This document shows positions 35,840 to 44,332 of a stretch of 64,000 bases of DNA, piece by piece. Each line of letters opens with the position of its first letter. Position 1 is the stretch's first letter. This DNA comes from Promineifilum sp. (GTDB taxonomy: Bacteria > Chloroflexota > Anaerolineae > Promineifilales > Promineifilaceae): assembly GCA_020634335.1 (NCBI GenBank), contig JACKBY010000002.1, positions 227,722 to 291,721 of the forward strand, in the 5' to 3' direction. The notes under the pieces were generated by a model that was not told where the DNA came from, made no database searches, and saw only the letters and a list, made by a program, of their open reading frames with translations. Made by a program: the position numbers and the translations under genes.

Positions 35840-36376
35840 ATGGACAATCAACTGGCAGCTTTCCGCGAGCAGATCGACGACTTCATGCAGTTCCACCCGC
35901 AATCGCCTCTGGATGACGACCAGCGCGACGCTTTCCGCGGCCTAAATTATTACGAGGACAATCCGGCGCTCAAGTTGACGGTGACGGTCGAGCGCCTACC
36001 CGCCGCCGAGCCGCTGATCGAGATGGAAACCAGCACCGGCGACGCGCGGCCGTTTCGCCGCTGGGGCACGTTCGGCTTTGTGGTTGATGGTCAGCCGGCG
36101 CGCCTGACTCTCTACAGCGACCCGTCCGGCGAGGAGTTCTTCTTGCCTTTCCGCGACGCCACCAGCGGCGACGAGACCTATGGCGCGGGCCGCTACCTGG
36201 ACAACAACCGGCCGGGGTTGGAACAAGCGGGGGAGTCAGCGTTCGAGATCGACTTCAATTATGCCTATAATCCGTACTGTGCCTATTCCCCTTCCTTCTC
36301 CTGTCCTCTGCCGCCGCGGGATAATTGGTTGGCGGTTCCCATTCGCGCTGGGGAGAAACAGTTTGAGCCGAAGTAG
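35840..36376 (+). CDS. DUF1684 family protein
   Basis: This 178-residue protein carries the hallmark block of DUF1684, DFNYAYNPYCAYS followed by CPLPPRDNWLAVPIRAGEK at the C-terminus. Upstream are the RRWGTFGFVVDGQPARLTLY and FFLPFRDATSGDETYGAGRYLD segments. The strongly conserved Asn/Tyr/Cys cluster suggests an enzymatic or metal site, but the family has no established function. It lies 6 nt after the methyltransferase and is the last gene before a convergent hairpin. Confidence 0.88.
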   Translation: MDNQLAAFREQIDDFMQFHPQSPLDDDQRDAFRGLNYYEDNPALKLTVTVERLPAAEPLIEMETSTGDARPFRRWGTFGFVVDGQPARLTLYSDPSGEEFFLPFRDATSGDETYGAGRYLDNNRPGLEQAGESAFEIDFNYAYNPYCAYSPSFSCPLPPRDNWLAVPIRAGEKQFEPK

Positions 36377-36399
36377 CGAGGCACGGAAACAAACCAAAA

Positions 36400-36427
36400 C
36401 GGGGTGTCACTGTTGGGTGACACCCCG
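36400..36427. terminator. Bidirectional hairpin between DUF1684 gene and tal
   Basis: An 11-bp perfect stem (CGGGGTGTCAC at 36400-36410 with its complement at 36417-36427) and a 6-nt loop lie between convergent genes. Neither side has a T-tract; AAACCAAAAC on the left would give TTTTGGTTT on the minus strand. Confidence 0.65.
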
Positions 36428-36466
36428 CGTCATGGCTAACCCGGCATCCCGGCCGGTTGCCTGTCC

Positions 36467-37585
36467 TTAGACCGCTACCTCCCGCCGTTCATCCACCGCC
36501 GCCAGCAGCTCGTTGAATGAATCGCCAAAGGACTTCACGCCCTCGCGCTCCAATTCGTCGGTGACAGTGGTCATAGAAATGCCCAGTGTTTCCAGCCGGT
36601 CGATGACCGCCCGGGCTTCGTCCAGGTCTGTTTCCACAGTCGGCCGCACGACGGCGTGATCGAGCAAGGCTTCCAGCGTCTGTGGGGGAACCGTATTGAC
36701 GGTGTCCGGCCCAATCAGTTCTTCGACGTAGATCACGTCGCGGTAGGCGGGGTTCTTGGTGCTGGTGGAGGCCCACAACGGTCGCTGGACGCGCGCGCCT
36801 TTGTCCTGCAAGCGCTTGAATCGCTCGGACGTGAACACGCGCTTATAGTCGGCATAGGCCAGCTTGGCATTGGCGATGGCCGCCTTGCCCAGCAGCGCCG
36901 CTGCTTCTTCGGCTGGCTGCCCGCCCTTGTCGATGATGGCCTGTAGCCGTTGGTCGACCTTGGTGTCGACGCGCGAGACGAAGAACGAAGCCACCGAGGC
37001 GATGCTGTCGATGGGCTTTCCCGCGGCCACGCGCTGTTCCAGGCCCCTCAGGTAGGCGTCCATTACCGCCGCGTAGCGCTCGCGGGAAAAAATCAGCGTG
37101 ACGTTGACGTTGATGCCTTCGGCGGTGGCGGCGGCAATGGCCGGGATGCCGGCCTCCGTGGCCGGTATCTTGACCATCAGGTTGGGCCGATCCACTCGCC
37201 GCCACAGTGATTTGACTTCGGCCAGCGTGGCCTGCGAGTCCTGGGCGAGAGAGGGTTTTACTTCGATACTGACGTAGCCGTCGCCGCCGGCCGTCTGGTC
37301 GTAGAGCGGCCGAAACAGGTCGGTCGCGGTCTGGATATCCTCAATTGCCAGTCGCCAGAAGATGTCCTCGGCGCTGTGCCCGGCCTCGATCAGGGGGCCC
37401 AGCTCGTCGTCGTAGTCGGTTGTCTGGGTGATAGCCTTCATGAAGATGGTGGGATTCGACGTGACGCCGCGAATTTCGCCGCGCCCGATCATCCCGGCCA
37501 TCTCGCCGTTCTTCAGCAGCCCGCGCTCGATGTTGTCGTACCAGATCGACTGTCCCAGATTTGCCAGTTTTTGTACGGTATTCAT
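36467..37585 (-). CDS. tal: Transaldolase
   Basis: This is a 372-residue transaldolase of the longer (TalA/bifunctional-type) subgroup. Schiff-base Lys is in RPNLMVKIPATEAGIPAI; other blocks are GVTSNPTIFMKAI, INVNVTLIFS, SVASFFVSRVDTKVD and LWASTSTKNPAYRDVIYVEELIG. It transfers dihydroxyacetone units in the non-oxidative pentose phosphate pathway. It is read after tkt (28-nt gap) in the order gntK-gnd, tkt, tal, so oxidative and non-oxidative steps are co-located. Confidence 0.95.
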   Translation of the reverse strand: MNTVQKLANLGQSIWYDNIERGLLKNGEMAGMIGRGEIRGVTSNPTIFMKAITQTTDYDDELGPLIEAGHSAEDIFWRLAIEDIQTATDLFRPLYDQTAGGDGYVSIEVKPSLAQDSQATLAEVKSLWRRVDRPNLMVKIPATEAGIPAIAAATAEGINVNVTLIFSRERYAAVMDAYLRGLEQRVAAGKPIDSIASVASFFVSRVDTKVDQRLQAIIDKGGQPAEEAAALLGKAAIANAKLAYADYKRVFTSERFKRLQDKGARVQRPLWASTSTKNPAYRDVIYVEELIGPDTVNTVPPQTLEALLDHAVVRPTVETDLDEARAVIDRLETLGISMTTVTDELEREGVKSFGDSFNELLAAVDERREVAV

Positions 37586-37613
37586 TTCAACTCCCAGGGA
37601 CGCGCCGCGGCGC

Positions 37614-39626
37614 TCAGGCCCGGCCGTCCAATAACTTGCCGGCCATCTCCATGACGTGGGTGGCCGTTATCCCCAGATTCTCGAAGACGTCGGTGGCCGG
37701 AGCGGACGCGCCGAAGCGGTCGAGCGCCAGCACGCGGCCCCGGCTGCCCACCCATTGATACCAACCCTGCGCGACGCCGGCCTCCACGGCCAGCCGCCGC
37801 GTTACGTCCGGCGGCAACACCTCATCGCGATAGGCGGCGTCTTGCTCGGCAAACAGTTCCCAACTGGGGAACGATACCAGGCGCACGGAAACGCCTTTTT
37901 CGGCCAGCCGTTGCCCGGCGTCAACGATGAGCGCCACCTCGGAGCCGGTCGCCATCAGGATGATTTCCGGCTTGCCGTCGCCCAGATCGGCCAGGATGTA
38001 GGCCCCTTTGTGCAGCCCGGAGGCCGGCGCAAAGCGCGACCGGTCCAGCGTCGGCAGATTTTGCCGGGTCAGGACGAGCGCGGTCGGCCGCCGGCGGTGG
38101 ACGATGGTCGCTTTCCACGCCTCGCGCACCTCGTTGGCATCGGCCGGGCGCAGCACCAGCAAGTTGGGAATGGCCCGCAACGCGGCCAGATGCTCGATGG
38201 GCTGGTGGGTTGGGCCGTCTTCGCCCACGCCGATGCTGTCGTGGGTGAAGACAGTGATCGATCCCAGATGGGACAACGCCGCCAGCCGGATGGGCGGCCG
38301 CATGTAGTCGGAAAAGACGAGAAAGGTCGCTCCATAGGGGATGAAGCCGCCATGGTACGCAAGCCCGTTGACGATGGCGCCCATGGCGTGTTCGCGCACG
38401 CCGAAGTGGACGTTGCGCCCGGCGGGGTCGCTGTCGAAGGACGGTACGCCGGTTAGCCAGGTTTTGGTCGATGGGGCCAGGTCGGCCGAGCCGCCGAAAA
38501 GCTCCGGCAATTTCGTCGCCAGTGCGTTGAGGACTTTGCCCGAAGACGCCCGCGTCGCCATACCCTTGTCATCGGCCGGAAACTCGGGCAGATCCATGTC
38601 CCAGCCGCCGGGCAGTTCGCCGCCCAGCCGCCGCATCAATTCCGCGCCGTCCCGGGGGTAGGCGGCGCAGTAGGCATCAAGTTGGCGCTGCCATTCGCTC
38701 TCGGCCGCCGCCCCTTTCTCGACCGCCTGCCGGAAGAAGGCCAGGGATTCATCGGGGATGAGGAAGCGCGGTTCCAGCGGCCAGCCTAACAAATCTTTGG
38801 CCCCGTCCAGCTCGACGTTGCCCGGCGGCTCGCCGTGGGCCTTTTCGGTGCCGGCGCGGGTGGGCAGCCCGTAGCCGATGGTTGTCCGCACGATGATCAG
38901 GGACGGCCGCGGGTCAAGCTTGGCTTCGCTGATGGCCCGGTCGACGCCATCCACGTCCTGGCCGTCAGCCACGTGGAGGACGTGCCAGCCGTAGGCTTCG
39001 AAACGGCGGCCGCGGTCTTCGGTGAAGGCCAGCGCGGTCGAACCTTCAATGGAGATGCGGTTGTCGTCGTAGAGATAGATCAGCTTGCCCAATTGTAAAT
39101 GGCCGGCCAGCGATGCCGCCTCCGACGCCACGCCTTCCATCAGATCGCCGTCGGTGACGATGGCGTAAGTGTAATGGTCGATGAGGTCATGGCCGCGCCG
39201 GTTGAACACGGCTGCCAGATGAGCCTCGGCCATCGCCATGCCCACGCCGTTGGCGAAGCCCTGACCCAGCGGGCCGGTGGTTGCCTCCACGCCGGGCGTC
39301 AGACCATATTCGGGATGGCCCGGCGTGCGGCTGTCCCATTGGCGAAAGGATTTCAGCTCTTCCAGCGACAAGTCGTAGCCGGTCAGGTGCAGCAGGCTGT
39401 AGAGTAACATGGAGCCGTGGCCGCCGGACAGCACGAAGCGGTCGCGGTTGGCCCAATGGGGGTTGGCCGGATTGTGGCGCAGGTGACGGGTCCAAAGGGC
39501 ATAGGCCATGGCCGCCGCGCCCATCGGCAGGCCGGGGTGACCCGAATCGGCCTGCTGGACGGCGTCGGCCGACAAGAAGCGAATCGTGTTGATTGCCTGG
39601 TCCTGAAGTTGTTTTGTCTCTTCCAT
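37614..39626 (-). CDS. tkt: Transketolase
   Basis: This 670-residue TPP enzyme has the thiamine motif VTDGDLMEGVASEAASLAGHLQLGKLIYLYDDN, N-terminal DAVQQADSGHPGLPMGAA and pyrimidine-domain THDSIGVGEDGPTHQPIEHLAALR. Length is normal for full bacterial transketolases. It lies between the gntK-gnd fusion (33-nt gap) and tal. With these it covers gluconate entry, ribulose-5-phosphate formation and sugar interconversion. Confidence 0.96.
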   Translation of the reverse strand: MEETKQLQDQAINTIRFLSADAVQQADSGHPGLPMGAAAMAYALWTRHLRHNPANPHWANRDRFVLSGGHGSMLLYSLLHLTGYDLSLEELKSFRQWDSRTPGHPEYGLTPGVEATTGPLGQGFANGVGMAMAEAHLAAVFNRRGHDLIDHYTYAIVTDGDLMEGVASEAASLAGHLQLGKLIYLYDDNRISIEGSTALAFTEDRGRRFEAYGWHVLHVADGQDVDGVDRAISEAKLDPRPSLIIVRTTIGYGLPTRAGTEKAHGEPPGNVELDGAKDLLGWPLEPRFLIPDESLAFFRQAVEKGAAAESEWQRQLDAYCAAYPRDGAELMRRLGGELPGGWDMDLPEFPADDKGMATRASSGKVLNALATKLPELFGGSADLAPSTKTWLTGVPSFDSDPAGRNVHFGVREHAMGAIVNGLAYHGGFIPYGATFLVFSDYMRPPIRLAALSHLGSITVFTHDSIGVGEDGPTHQPIEHLAALRAIPNLLVLRPADANEVREAWKATIVHRRRPTALVLTRQNLPTLDRSRFAPASGLHKGAYILADLGDGKPEIILMATGSEVALIVDAGQRLAEKGVSVRLVSFPSWELFAEQDAAYRDEVLPPDVTRRLAVEAGVAQGWYQWVGSRGRVLALDRFGASAPATDVFENLGITATHVMEMAGKLLDGRA

Positions 39627-39659
39627 AATTAATTATTTCGTTCGTTCTAGTCGATTCGG

Positions 39660-41558
39660 TCAGGCCTCCCAGTCGGTGTGGAAGATGCCTTCGCGGTCGA
39701 GCCGGTGATAAGTATGTGCGCCGAAGAAGTCGCGTTGGGCCTGGATGAGATTGGCCGGCAGGCGTTCCGAGCGGAGGGCGTCAAAATAGCCCAGCGCGGC
39801 GGCCAGCGCGAGCAAAGGGATGCCCAGTTCGGCACCCGTCTGAACGACTTCGCGCCAGCCGGTCTGTTTATGCCCCAATGCTTCGGCGAATGTCTCGTTG
39901 AGGTACAGGTTCGGCAAGTCCGGCTGGTGTTCGAAAGCCGCGGCGATGTCGTTTAGCAACTCTGCTCGAATAATACACCCCGCCCGCCAGATGCGCACGA
40001 TTGAGGCGATGTTCAGGTCCCAGCCGAACTGGGCCGACGCGGTGCGCAGCAAGTCCATGCCCTGGGCATAGACCGTGATTTTGGCGGCGTAGAGCGCGTC
40101 TTCGGCAGCCATGACCAGTTGGCCCACATCACCATGATACATCGTCACGCCGCCCAGTTGCCGGGCCACGGCCACGCGCGTATCCTTTAGCGCCGAGAGC
40201 AGCCGCATCACGACGGCGGCGTTGATCGCCGGCGTGGGCGCGCCCACCTCCAGGGCGATCTGGCTGGTCCAGCGGCCGGTTCCTTTCTGCCCGGCGATGT
40301 CCATAATCATATCGACCAGTGGCCGGTCAGTTTCCTCATCCGTTTTTCGCAGGACTTTGGCGGTGATTTCGATGAGATAGGAGCGCAATTCGCCTTCGTT
40401 CCAGCGTTCGAAAATCCCGGCCATTTCACTGTTCGACAGACCCGCGCCGCGGTGTAGCAGATCGTAGATCTCGGCGATAAGTTCCATGTCGCCATATTCG
40501 ATGCCGTTGTGCACCATTTTAACGTAGTGTCCGGCCCCGCCGGGGCCTATCCAGGTTACGCAAGGCGCGCCGTCGTCGGCCACGGCGGCAATTGCCCGTA
40601 ACATGGGCCTCACCCGCTCCCAAGCGGCTCGCTCGCCGCCGGGCATGAGGCTCGGCCCCCACAGCGCGCCGCTTTCGCCGCCGGACACGCCCATGCCCAC
40701 GAAGTGAATGCCCTGGGCCGCCAACTCTTGCACGCGCCGCGCCGTGTCGGTGAAATATGAGTTTCCACCGTCGATGATAATATCGCCGGCTTGCAAACAA
40801 TCTTTCAATGAGGCGATGGCGGCATCGACCGGCGCGCCGGCCGGCACCATCATCAGCACGATGCGCGGTGTCGCCAGCGCGGCCGCCAATGAGGCCACCG
40901 TGCCGGTCAATTTGACCGGGAAGCCGGCCGGCAGGTTGGGGTAGGGGTCATAACCGATGACGGCGTAGCCGTGGCGTTCCAGGTTCAGGGACAGGCTACG
41001 GCCCATGACGCCCATTCCCATCATCCCCACATCGTATTTCTTATCCATCAGTTGCTCCATTATCGTGTCGACGATTTCGTTCGGTTCCAGAGTGCTATCG
41101 ATGGTGAGGGCGTGTCGAGGTTCTTCCAGCGTGTCGAACTGGCTTTGCAGCAGGACGGCCTTCATAAAATGGTCTTCGCGCTCTTGGATGCGCGTCCGAA
41201 TGTCGGCGAGGTCTCCTTTCAGGTAGACAAACCGTACTTGTTGACTATTACCCCGCAGCCGGTCACGGTATGATTTCTTCAGCGCCGAGCAGGCAACGAC
41301 GCCGCTGTGGCCTTGCTGCAGGCCGTTGGTGATAAGGCTTGCCAGGACGCGCAGCCATCCGGCGCGGTCGTCATCATCCAGGGGGATACCAGCGGCCATC
41401 TTGGCGACGTTGGCCGGTGGATGGTAATCATCCCCGTCGTAGAACGGCGCGCCCAATCGACCGGCCAGCAGTTGGCCGATCGTCGTCTTGCCGCTGCCGG
41501 AGACGCCCATCACGATGACGAACATCGGTTCATCACTGGGCCGTTGGGTTGTGCTCAT
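39660..41558 (-). CDS. Gluconokinase/6-phosphogluconate dehydrogenase fusion
   Basis: This is a 632-residue two-domain protein. Residues 1 to about 170 are a thermoresistant-type gluconokinase with P-loop VMGVSGSGKTT, DGDDYHPPANVAKM, PLDDDDRAGWL and VACSALKKSYRDRLR. From about 175 (YDVGMMGMGVMGRSLSLNL) the 6-phosphogluconate dehydrogenase follows: GGNSYFTDT, VGMGVSGGESGA, GPGGAGHYVKMVHNGIEYGDM (catalytic Lys) and a full C-terminal helical domain (GTGRWTSQIALE). Channelling gluconate to 6-phosphogluconate to ribulose-5-phosphate is the natural inference. The start could be ATG 41558 (26-nt overlap with the glycosyltransferase stop) or ATG 41525 (MFVIVMG). The longer form resembles the MSTT start of E. 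coli GntK. Confidence 0.93.
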   Translation of the reverse strand: MSTTQRPSDEPMFVIVMGVSGSGKTTIGQLLAGRLGAPFYDGDDYHPPANVAKMAAGIPLDDDDRAGWLRVLASLITNGLQQGHSGVVACSALKKSYRDRLRGNSQQVRFVYLKGDLADIRTRIQEREDHFMKAVLLQSQFDTLEEPRHALTIDSTLEPNEIVDTIMEQLMDKKYDVGMMGMGVMGRSLSLNLERHGYAVIGYDPYPNLPAGFPVKLTGTVASLAAALATPRIVLMMVPAGAPVDAAIASLKDCLQAGDIIIDGGNSYFTDTARRVQELAAQGIHFVGMGVSGGESGALWGPSLMPGGERAAWERVRPMLRAIAAVADDGAPCVTWIGPGGAGHYVKMVHNGIEYGDMELIAEIYDLLHRGAGLSNSEMAGIFERWNEGELRSYLIEITAKVLRKTDEETDRPLVDMIMDIAGQKGTGRWTSQIALEVGAPTPAINAAVVMRLLSALKDTRVAVARQLGGVTMYHGDVGQLVMAAEDALYAAKITVYAQGMDLLRTASAQFGWDLNIASIVRIWRAGCIIRAELLNDIAAAFEHQPDLPNLYLNETFAEALGHKQTGWREVVQTGAELGIPLLALAAALGYFDALRSERLPANLIQAQRDFFGAHTYHRLDREGIFHTDWEA

Positions 41559-42855
41559 GAGCTATCGACGAGCCGGCCGCATCGTGCTGCAGTTGGGCCA
41601 GGCCGGCTTCGAGTGACTCGATTTGGCGTTGCAATTCGGTCGTCTGCACGATTTGCTCTTCCAGCAGCACCATTTGCTCGTGCAGCTCGATCTCATACCG
41701 TTCAATTTCCCGCGCGGCCAGCCGGTTAAACTCACTTTGCTGAATCATCAGATGATTGAGATACCAGCGCGAGGCAACATTATTCCAGGCGGCGCGCAAG
41801 CGAGCGAGCAGCGGGCCAAGGACGGGAACGCTGGACGTGAACGGCCGCTCGCGCAGTTCGGCGGCGGCCGCCAGAAGGGCGGGCTGCTCCGCAGAGAAGT
41901 GCGTGGCCCGCGCATGTAACGACGCCAGCCCCGACGCCACGGCCGTTTGCACTTCCGGCGACACCGGCCCGCCGCCCTCTTTCTCGCGCGCGGCCCAGAT
42001 GGCTGGCAGGTGGCGCATGGTCGTCAGGTAGGCCAGCGAAACGGCGCGCCGCTCCGGGCCCGCCAATCGGTCGAGCCAATCGGCTTCGGCGGCCAGGGTG
42101 GGGCCGGCCATTTCCTCAGCCGGGAAGTGTTTGAGCAAGTATCGCCAGCGCCCGGCGTGGAAGCGCTGCAGATAGGCGAAGCTGCCTCTTACGGCCGTGG
42201 CCGATTCGACGTGGATGGCGGTGGCCTGTGGCAGATAGACGACGCGGTAGCCCGCCTGATGAGCGCGCGTGCACAGATCGACGTCCTCGAAGTAGAGAAA
42301 AAATCCCTCGTCCATCAGCCCGATTTGGTCGAGCATGGAGACGCGCAAGGCAGCGGCCGCGCCGATGACGTATTCTACATCGCGAGCGACTTCGTATTGC
42401 CCTTCGTCGCGCTCGCCGATGCCATCATGGCGCGGCAAGGCCTGGGGATGGGTGATGTGGCCGCCCGCGTGCTGGATGAGTTCACCGCCCGGATACCACA
42501 ATTTGCAGCCGATGACGCCGATGGTCGCGTCGGCGGTCATAGCCGCGACCATCGTGGACAGGGCGTCGGGCGAGAGCACCACATCCGGGTTGAGCAGGAC
42601 GACGATGCCGGATGCTTCGTCGCGCAGGGCAGTGTTGTTGCCCGCGGCAAAGCCCAGATTGCCGCCGTTCTCGCGAATGCTTACCAGTGGGAAGCGTTCG
42701 CGAACGAAGGCGACCGAGCCGTCGGACGAGCCGTTATCGACCAGTATGATCCGGTCGGGGGCCAGGGTTTGTGCTTCGAGCGAAACCAGACACGCTTCCA
42801 GATACGGACGGCCGTTCCAGTTCAGGATGATGACAGAGAGCGTTGGCCTGGTCAA
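41533..42855 (-). CDS. Family 2 glycosyltransferase with C-terminal coiled coil
   Basis: A GT-A domain opens with LSVIILNWNGRPYLEACLVSLEAQT, then VDNGSSDGS, VVLLNPDVVLSPDAL and FFLYFEDVDLCTRAHQAGYRVVYLP, as in rhamnosyl-/galactofuranosyl-type transferases. The C-terminal 80 residues are Glu/Gln-rich helices (HEQMVLLEEQIVQTTELQRQIESLEAG), probably a coiled coil. The open frame runs to 42960, but that part overlaps the preceding gene. A TTG at 42855, 11 nt after that gene's stop, gives 440 residues and is the likely start. It stands with secreted glycosidases and Wzt, which suggests cell-surface glycan assembly. Confidence 0.85.
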   Translation of the reverse strand: MTRPTLSVIILNWNGRPYLEACLVSLEAQTLAPDRIILVDNGSSDGSVAFVRERFPLVSIRENGGNLGFAAGNNTALRDEASGIVVLLNPDVVLSPDALSTMVAAMTADATIGVIGCKLWYPGGELIQHAGGHITHPQALPRHDGIGERDEGQYEVARDVEYVIGAAAALRVSMLDQIGLMDEGFFLYFEDVDLCTRAHQAGYRVVYLPQATAIHVESATAVRGSFAYLQRFHAGRWRYLLKHFPAEEMAGPTLAAEADWLDRLAGPERRAVSLAYLTTMRHLPAIWAAREKEGGGPVSPEVQTAVASGLASLHARATHFSAEQPALLAAAAELRERPFTSSVPVLGPLLARLRAAWNNVASRWYLNHLMIQQSEFNRLAAREIERYEIELHEQMVLLEEQIVQTTELQRQIESLEAGLAQLQHDAAGSSIAHEHNPTAQ

Positions 42856-42865
42856 GATGACGATC

Positions 42866-44332
42866 TTAACGCGTGATCCGGGGCATAAATGTCTGTTGCG
42901 TGCCGACGAACACCGTGAACGCCTGAGTGTTGTTGGCTTCGTTGGTTTCGGTGACAGCATTGCCCGCGTCGACGACGACGTAGATGACGTGTGGGCCGGG
43001 GCCTACCCCATTCCAGGTGACGCTGACCGGGGCACTGCTGCCGCAGCCGGACAGATTAACCACCTGATCGCCGCCGATCTTCTGGCCGCCTTGCGCCGGG
43101 TTGCCCTTGTAGAAGCGGACGACGGCCGGGCCGGAAGCGGCGGCCAAATTGCCGCTGTTGGCGACGTGGGCCGTGAGTTTGATCGATAGCGGGCTGCCCT
43201 GGAAGTGGGGCGAGCCGGGCGTGGTGTTCAGACGCCACGGGGCCAGGTCGTTCTGCGAGGCGATTCCGGCCGTGTGGGCGGCAAAGTTTTGGCCCATGGA
43301 CGTCAACTGCTGGGTCGATGAATCGAAGAGCCAGCCGTTGTAATTCTGGTCGGTGGCGCTATACCACGACCACTTCTGGACGAGGCGGTAGCCGTCGGCC
43401 GGATAGCCCAGCGCGGGGTCGGTGGCCGTTGTCAGGTAATCGAACGTCTTGTTCATGTAGGCGTTGACACGCGCGGCGTCGAAGCCGAAATCGGGCGGCA
43501 TGAGGATGCCGTACTCGCTCAGATAGAGCGGTTTGTTGCTGTAGCCGCGGGCCTTCATCCATTGCCGGAAGCGCACTACCCGCTCGGTGAACATGTCGAA
43601 ATTGTCGTTGTCGTCGATGCCGACGATCTCGCCGTAGGGTTCATCGATGCCCGGCGGCACATCGGCCCCCCAGCAGTTGGCCGGATCGTAGCTGCAACTG
43701 ACCTCGTTGAGGATGAAGTTGTGGATGCTCCAGCCGTCGACGGGCATTTCCGAACCAAAGGCGTGGTGATAACTATCCAGCACCATATCGAGGTAGCGCA
43801 GACGGAGGGGCGTGGGCTGGACGATGGTGCCGGCCACAACGCGGGCTGTCGGATCGGTCTGCTTGATCAGGTGGTAAAGCTCGTGGTAGGCGGCGGCGTA
43901 GATGTGGGGTTCCACGTTGTCCTGGATCGATGTGCGTCGGTCCGGCTCGTTGCCGATCAGCCAGCGGGCGCCGGGGTGGGCGAGGATGGCGTTGGTCAGT
44001 GCCGTGCCGTTGGGCGTGTAGGAGAAATCGGTCTCGCTGGTCTGGCTGAGGCGGATGACCGGCACGAACTCCACGCCTGACGGGTGGTCGGTGTTCGCGG
44101 TGCTCCGGTAGTTGAGATACCAACCGATGCGCAAGGGCGAGACGTTGTGGTTGGTAAAGGTTTGTCCGCTGATGACGTTGATCCCGTAACGGCAAAGCGG
44201 GGCGTTGTTTTGTGCGGCGGCCATGACCGGCGACGCATTGCCGGCCGCCGCGGGCCGCAATGACAGAAAGCCCGTCGCCGCGACGATTGCCGTGGCGAAC
44301 ACGCACAGGATAAGGACGCGCATGTACCTCAT
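42866..44332 (-). CDS. Secreted glycoside-hydrolase-like protein with CARDB domain
   Basis: This is a 488-residue exported protein with a signal peptide in residues 1-31. The body looks like a clan-A (TIM-barrel) glycosidase: the likely acid/base Glu is in WLIGNEPDRRTSI and the nucleophile candidate in YLSEYGIL. It is followed by a CARDB adhesion domain at about residues 385-480 (KLTAHVANSGN...ETNEANNTQAFTV). It ends QTFMPRITR, a motif also on the beta-propeller encoded upstream. The family number and substrate cannot be set by eye. Its start overlaps the previous gene's stop (ATGA), so it is coupled to the glycosidase at 44329. Confidence 0.75.
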   Translation of the reverse strand: MRYMRVLILCVFATAIVAATGFLSLRPAAAGNASPVMAAAQNNAPLCRYGINVISGQTFTNHNVSPLRIGWYLNYRSTANTDHPSGVEFVPVIRLSQTSETDFSYTPNGTALTNAILAHPGARWLIGNEPDRRTSIQDNVEPHIYAAAYHELYHLIKQTDPTARVVAGTIVQPTPLRLRYLDMVLDSYHHAFGSEMPVDGWSIHNFILNEVSCSYDPANCWGADVPPGIDEPYGEIVGIDDNDNFDMFTERVVRFRQWMKARGYSNKPLYLSEYGILMPPDFGFDAARVNAYMNKTFDYLTTATDPALGYPADGYRLVQKWSWYSATDQNYNGWLFDSSTQQLTSMGQNFAAHTAGIASQNDLAPWRLNTTPGSPHFQGSPLSIKLTAHVANSGNLAAASGPAVVRFYKGNPAQGGQKIGGDQVVNLSGCGSSAPVSVTWNGVGPGPHVIYVVVDAGNAVTETNEANNTQAFTVFVGTQQTFMPRITR

